A stretch of 64,000 nt of DNA from Vitis vinifera (Eukaryota > Streptophyta > Magnoliopsida > Vitales > Vitaceae), in NCBI RefSeq assembly GCF_030704535.1, contig NC_081812.1, forward strand, positions 15,101,001 through 15,165,000, written 5' to 3'. Under the pieces are notes generated by a model. The model did no database searches, was not told where the DNA came from, and worked only from the letters and a program-made list of their open reading frames with translations. The stretch's first letter is position 1, and the number at the start of each line of letters is the position of its first letter. The position numbers and the translations under genes were made by a program. Positions 61,840-64,000 of this stretch are shown here, piece after piece.

Positions 61840-62114
61840 TGATGAGAATTTAAATTGCATAGGATCACATGTTGACAATTGAGCATGCATTTAATAGAAA
61901 AATTCAATCCGTTACCTTGGTTCGTGCTTTGGGAAGCCATTTCTGCTCTCCTTTGATATCCAATAATCTGCTTTCCGGGTGCGTAATGGTCCGAGAATGA
62001 GCGATCAATGAACTCTTCCCTTGTCTCCCAAAATTCAGTCCAAAGTGGAGTGTGTGAGTGTGTTTGTCGGGAGAGCTCTCAAAGAGAAGAAAGGATGCCC
62101 TCCCTAAAATGCAA

Positions 62115-62160
<46 letters not shown>

Positions 62161-62406
62161 TGCACATTACACACTTTAGTTGGACGACTTGACTTAATGG
62201 GTCAGTCAACACACACATATATATATATATATTGCACATTACACACTTTAGTTGGACGACTTGACTTAATGGGTCAGTCAAGTGAATTAGGGTGAGCCCA
62301 TAAAAAATCAAGCAACAATATGTGTCCAATCCCATTATGGACCACAATACAAAAATAAATTAACACTGATTTATAATATTATCAAATTAACATAAAAATT
62401 CCAACA
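61840..62406 (-). repeat. LTR of the copia element (5' LTR in element orientation)
   Basis: 567 bp, with the same ends as its partner. It carries (CA)n(TA)n at about 62113-62160 and, unlike the other LTR, a tandem duplication of about 70 bp (the TTGCACATTACACACTTTAG unit occurs at 62160 and 62232). It also lacks a short segment present near the end of the other LTR. It lies about 110 bp upstream of the GSTL TATA box. Confidence 0.93.
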
Positions 62407-62510
62407 TTTCGCATAGCGTCATTGCTCGCGATGGCGTGGGACCAGTCCGTATCTCTCTTCCGGATGATGACTTCCACACAGCGTCATTGCTCGCGATCGC
62501 GCGGGATCAA
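62407..62510 (+). promoter_or_regulatory. Second and third copies of the GSTL promoter repeat with TGACG motifs
   Basis: The second unit resumes right after the retrotransposon and runs to 62468; a third, partial unit starts GACTTCCACACAGCG at 62469. CGTCA (TGACG reversed) occurs at 62417-62421 and 62482-62486, spaced exactly 65 bp. TGACG is the core of as-1/ocs elements bound by TGA bZIP factors, which drive many plant GST genes after salicylate or xenobiotic stress (family knowledge). Function here is inferred. Confidence 0.65.
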
Positions 62511-62517
62511 TTTCTCC

Positions 62518-62524
62518 TATAAAA
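62518..62524 (+). promoter_or_regulatory. TATA box of the GSTL gene
   Basis: TATAAAA, 66 bp upstream of the ATG at 62590, at a fitting distance for a start of transcription near 62550. Confidence 0.7.
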
Positions 62525-62589
62525 CCACTCAGAACTGCTATCTCTCTGCACCCTAAGCTTCTCGCCCTCCCAGACAGCAGACATCAGAC

Positions 62590-64000
62590 ATGGCCACTAC
62601 GTAAGATTTTGGAAATTTTCTCCATAAATTTGCATTGTATTTCTTTCAATTAATGGGGTTTTGTTTTGTTTTGTTTTGAATTTCCTAGATGTGTGGAAGA
62701 GGTTCTGCCTCCGGTGTTGGATTCTACTTCTGATCAACCTCCTCTCTTTGATGGCACCACAAGGTTCTTTCATTTTCACTCTGTTTTTTTTTTTTTCCCG
62801 ATCATTTGCTGATCCCCTGTTTGGTTGGTAATAAACTCAAGTCCTGTAAAAGGAAAGAACATAAAAGAAAATTCTTTTGTTTCAATGATTGGGACACAGA
62901 ATGATCGGCTCAATTATTCGTTGTGATACTGTTTGACTGGGTTAACTACATTTTCTTTTCGGGGCCTTTGGATTTCATTTACTGAGTTTTCTTGGCAACC
63001 AAACGGGGGGCGGCGGGCGATTGGTTGTTTTTTAAAATCTGGATTTCTCTTCGGGTTTATAAAAATGGATTTGTTTCTTGAAGGTTGTATATTTCATATT
63101 CTTGCCCCTTCGCCCAGCGAGTGTGGATAACCAGGAATTATAAGGTTGGTTGGTTCTCTTGATTCCCTTGTAAACTCTGCTTCTGTTGTTCTTAAGCTGT
63201 GTAATGCAAGTTTTTATGGTTTGGTATTAGATTTCAAACTTCGCGCTTTGATCTTAGATTGTCTTTAAATCTTTTGATTTCAGGGTTTACAAGAACAGAT
63301 TAAATTGGTTCCTCTTAACCTTCAAAACAGGCCTGCATGGTATAAGGAAAAAGTCTACCCTGGAAATAAGGTGATATTCTTTGAAAACGATATGCTTTTA
63401 TTCATTTATTTATTAGGATACCTATTGAGATGTTTGGTTTTCTAAAATTTTGTGCTTATGGAAAACACATTAATTGATCATTTACAGTTGATCACACATG
63501 CTTTTACATCAATTTAACAAATTATATCCTCTATTTCATCAACTAAGAAGTCGTCCTTTTATAGGTGCCTGCACTGGAACACAATAACAAAGTCATTGGA
63601 GAGAGTCTTGATTTGATTAAATATGTTGATAGCAACTTTGGAGGGCCTTCACTTTGCCCCGATGTAAGATTTGCAAAATTCATTTGTGCCCTTGATGGGC
63701 TGCCCCTCTCTGCCTCCGCCTCTCTAACAAAAGTGATGATGTGAAAACATTTTAGGGTCCTGGCAAGCGAGAGTTTGCTGAGGAGTTGATCTCCTACACT
63801 GATACATTCATCAGAATTGTATATACTTCATTTAAAGGAGACCCAGCAAAAGAAGTTGGTGAGTTGTTTACCTTGATACTTGTGGAATTTTTATTATTAC
63901 ACAGTATTCTATACAGGAGATTGATGGAAGCTAGTTATCTGTAACAGGTGCTACTTTTGATCATCTAGAAACTGCCCTGCATAAATTTGATGATGGGCCT
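62590..64000 (+). CDS. GSTL3: Lambda-class glutathione transferase (GSTL), 3' end outside window
   Basis: Exons 62590-62600, 62689-62763, 63084-63144, 63284-63370, 63565-63663, 63756-63858 and 63948 to beyond 64000; all join in frame at GT-AG introns. The thioredoxin-like N-domain holds SCPFAQR, with Cys36 as the catalytic residue typical of lambda GSTs in place of the Ser of other classes. NKVPALEHNNKVIGESLDLIKYVD gives the cis-Pro strand and the glutathione-binding E-S pair. The helical C-domain starts after PSLCPDGPGKREFAEE. Lambda GSTs have thiol-transferase rather than conjugation activity and reduce glutathionylated flavonols. The start MATTCVEEVLPP has no transit peptide, so a cytosolic (GSTL1/GSTL3-like) form is more likely than plastid GSTL2. 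The first coding exon is only 11 nt. The sequence ends near residue 163 at KFDDGP. The symbol is by resemblance; GSTL1 is an equal candidate. Confidence 0.9.

Larger units (their letters stand above)
55891..62406 (-). mobile_element. Near-complete, broken Ty1/copia LTR retrotransposon
   Basis: Both LTRs are present (55891-56452 and 61840-62406), TG...CA in the element's own orientation. Next to the right LTR, on the minus strand, lies TGGTATCAAAGC, an initiator-Met primer-binding site; next to the left LTR lies AAGTGGGAGA, the polypurine tract. Order in minus orientation: gag (about 60.8-59.9 kb, with a CCHC zinc knuckle), protease (WLDTGA near 59.8 kb), integrase (about 59.4-58.6 kb, with the HKRLGH finger before it), reverse transcriptase (about 58.2-57.4 kb, YVDD) and RNase H (about 57.2-56.8 kb). 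The order IN before RT is the copia signature. The coding region looks whole in extent but is broken in about three places. LTRs differ at about 13 substitutions over roughly 460 comparable bases (near 3%), suggesting about one to two million years. Flanks TTCCG and TTTCG look like a 5-bp target duplication with one change. Confidence 0.95.

Overview
This is a stretch of nuclear DNA from a woody eudicot, most likely grapevine (Vitis) or a close relative. The basis is inference: small protein-coding genes with GT-AG introns, long AT-rich spacers, intronless PPR genes, Ty1/copia retrotransposons and small MITE- or TRIM-type elements. No bacterial operons, CRISPR arrays or viral genomes are present.

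Layout from left to right. (a) 1-3.2 kb: old, heavily broken Ty1/copia remnant cut by the window edge. (b) 4.5-9.4 kb, +: six-exon gene for a 221-aa, probably mitochondrial protein with two RRM-like halves. (c) 10.7-12.3 kb, -: PPR protein resembling At2g37320. (d) 13.9-16.0 kb, -: NFRKB/INO80-G-like nuclear protein of short form. (e) 18.1-18.7 kb, -: small Tudor-domain (PTM/DIR17-like) protein. (f) 20.0-22.0 kb, +: PPR protein resembling At2g37310. (g) 24.1-25.0 kb, +: RING-H2 E3 ligase resembling SGR9. (h) 28.9-29.9 kb, +: three-exon coiled-coil protein of unknown role. (i) 32.8-35.1 kb, +: clade D protein phosphatase 2C. (j) 38.8-42.0 kb, -: MOS11/CIP29-type mRNA-export factor. (k) 42.4-43.9 kb, +: PPR protein resembling At5g66500 that lacks its N-terminus. 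(l) 47.2-55.2 kb, +: thylakoid TerC protein (PDE149) with a 319-bp TRIM in one intron. (m) 55.9-62.4 kb, -: near-complete but broken Ty1/copia element with both LTRs. (n) 62.6 kb to the end, +: lambda-class glutathione transferase, cut by the window edge.

The genes are ordinary single-copy housekeeping, organelle and signalling genes and do not form a pathway. From memory, the order SGR9 - PP2C - MOS11 - GSTL matches Arabidopsis At5g02750 to At5g02790, so much of the right half looks like an ancient syntenic block with extra genes between.

The most interesting structure is the GSTL promoter. A 65-bp tandem repeat carrying a TGACG (as-1-like) motif was split by the copia insertion, leaving one repeat copy 6.5 kb away and two copies just upstream of the TATA box. 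The TRIM in the TerC intron, with a perfect 5-bp target-site duplication, is the cleanest small element. I saw no convincing wholly new biological system.
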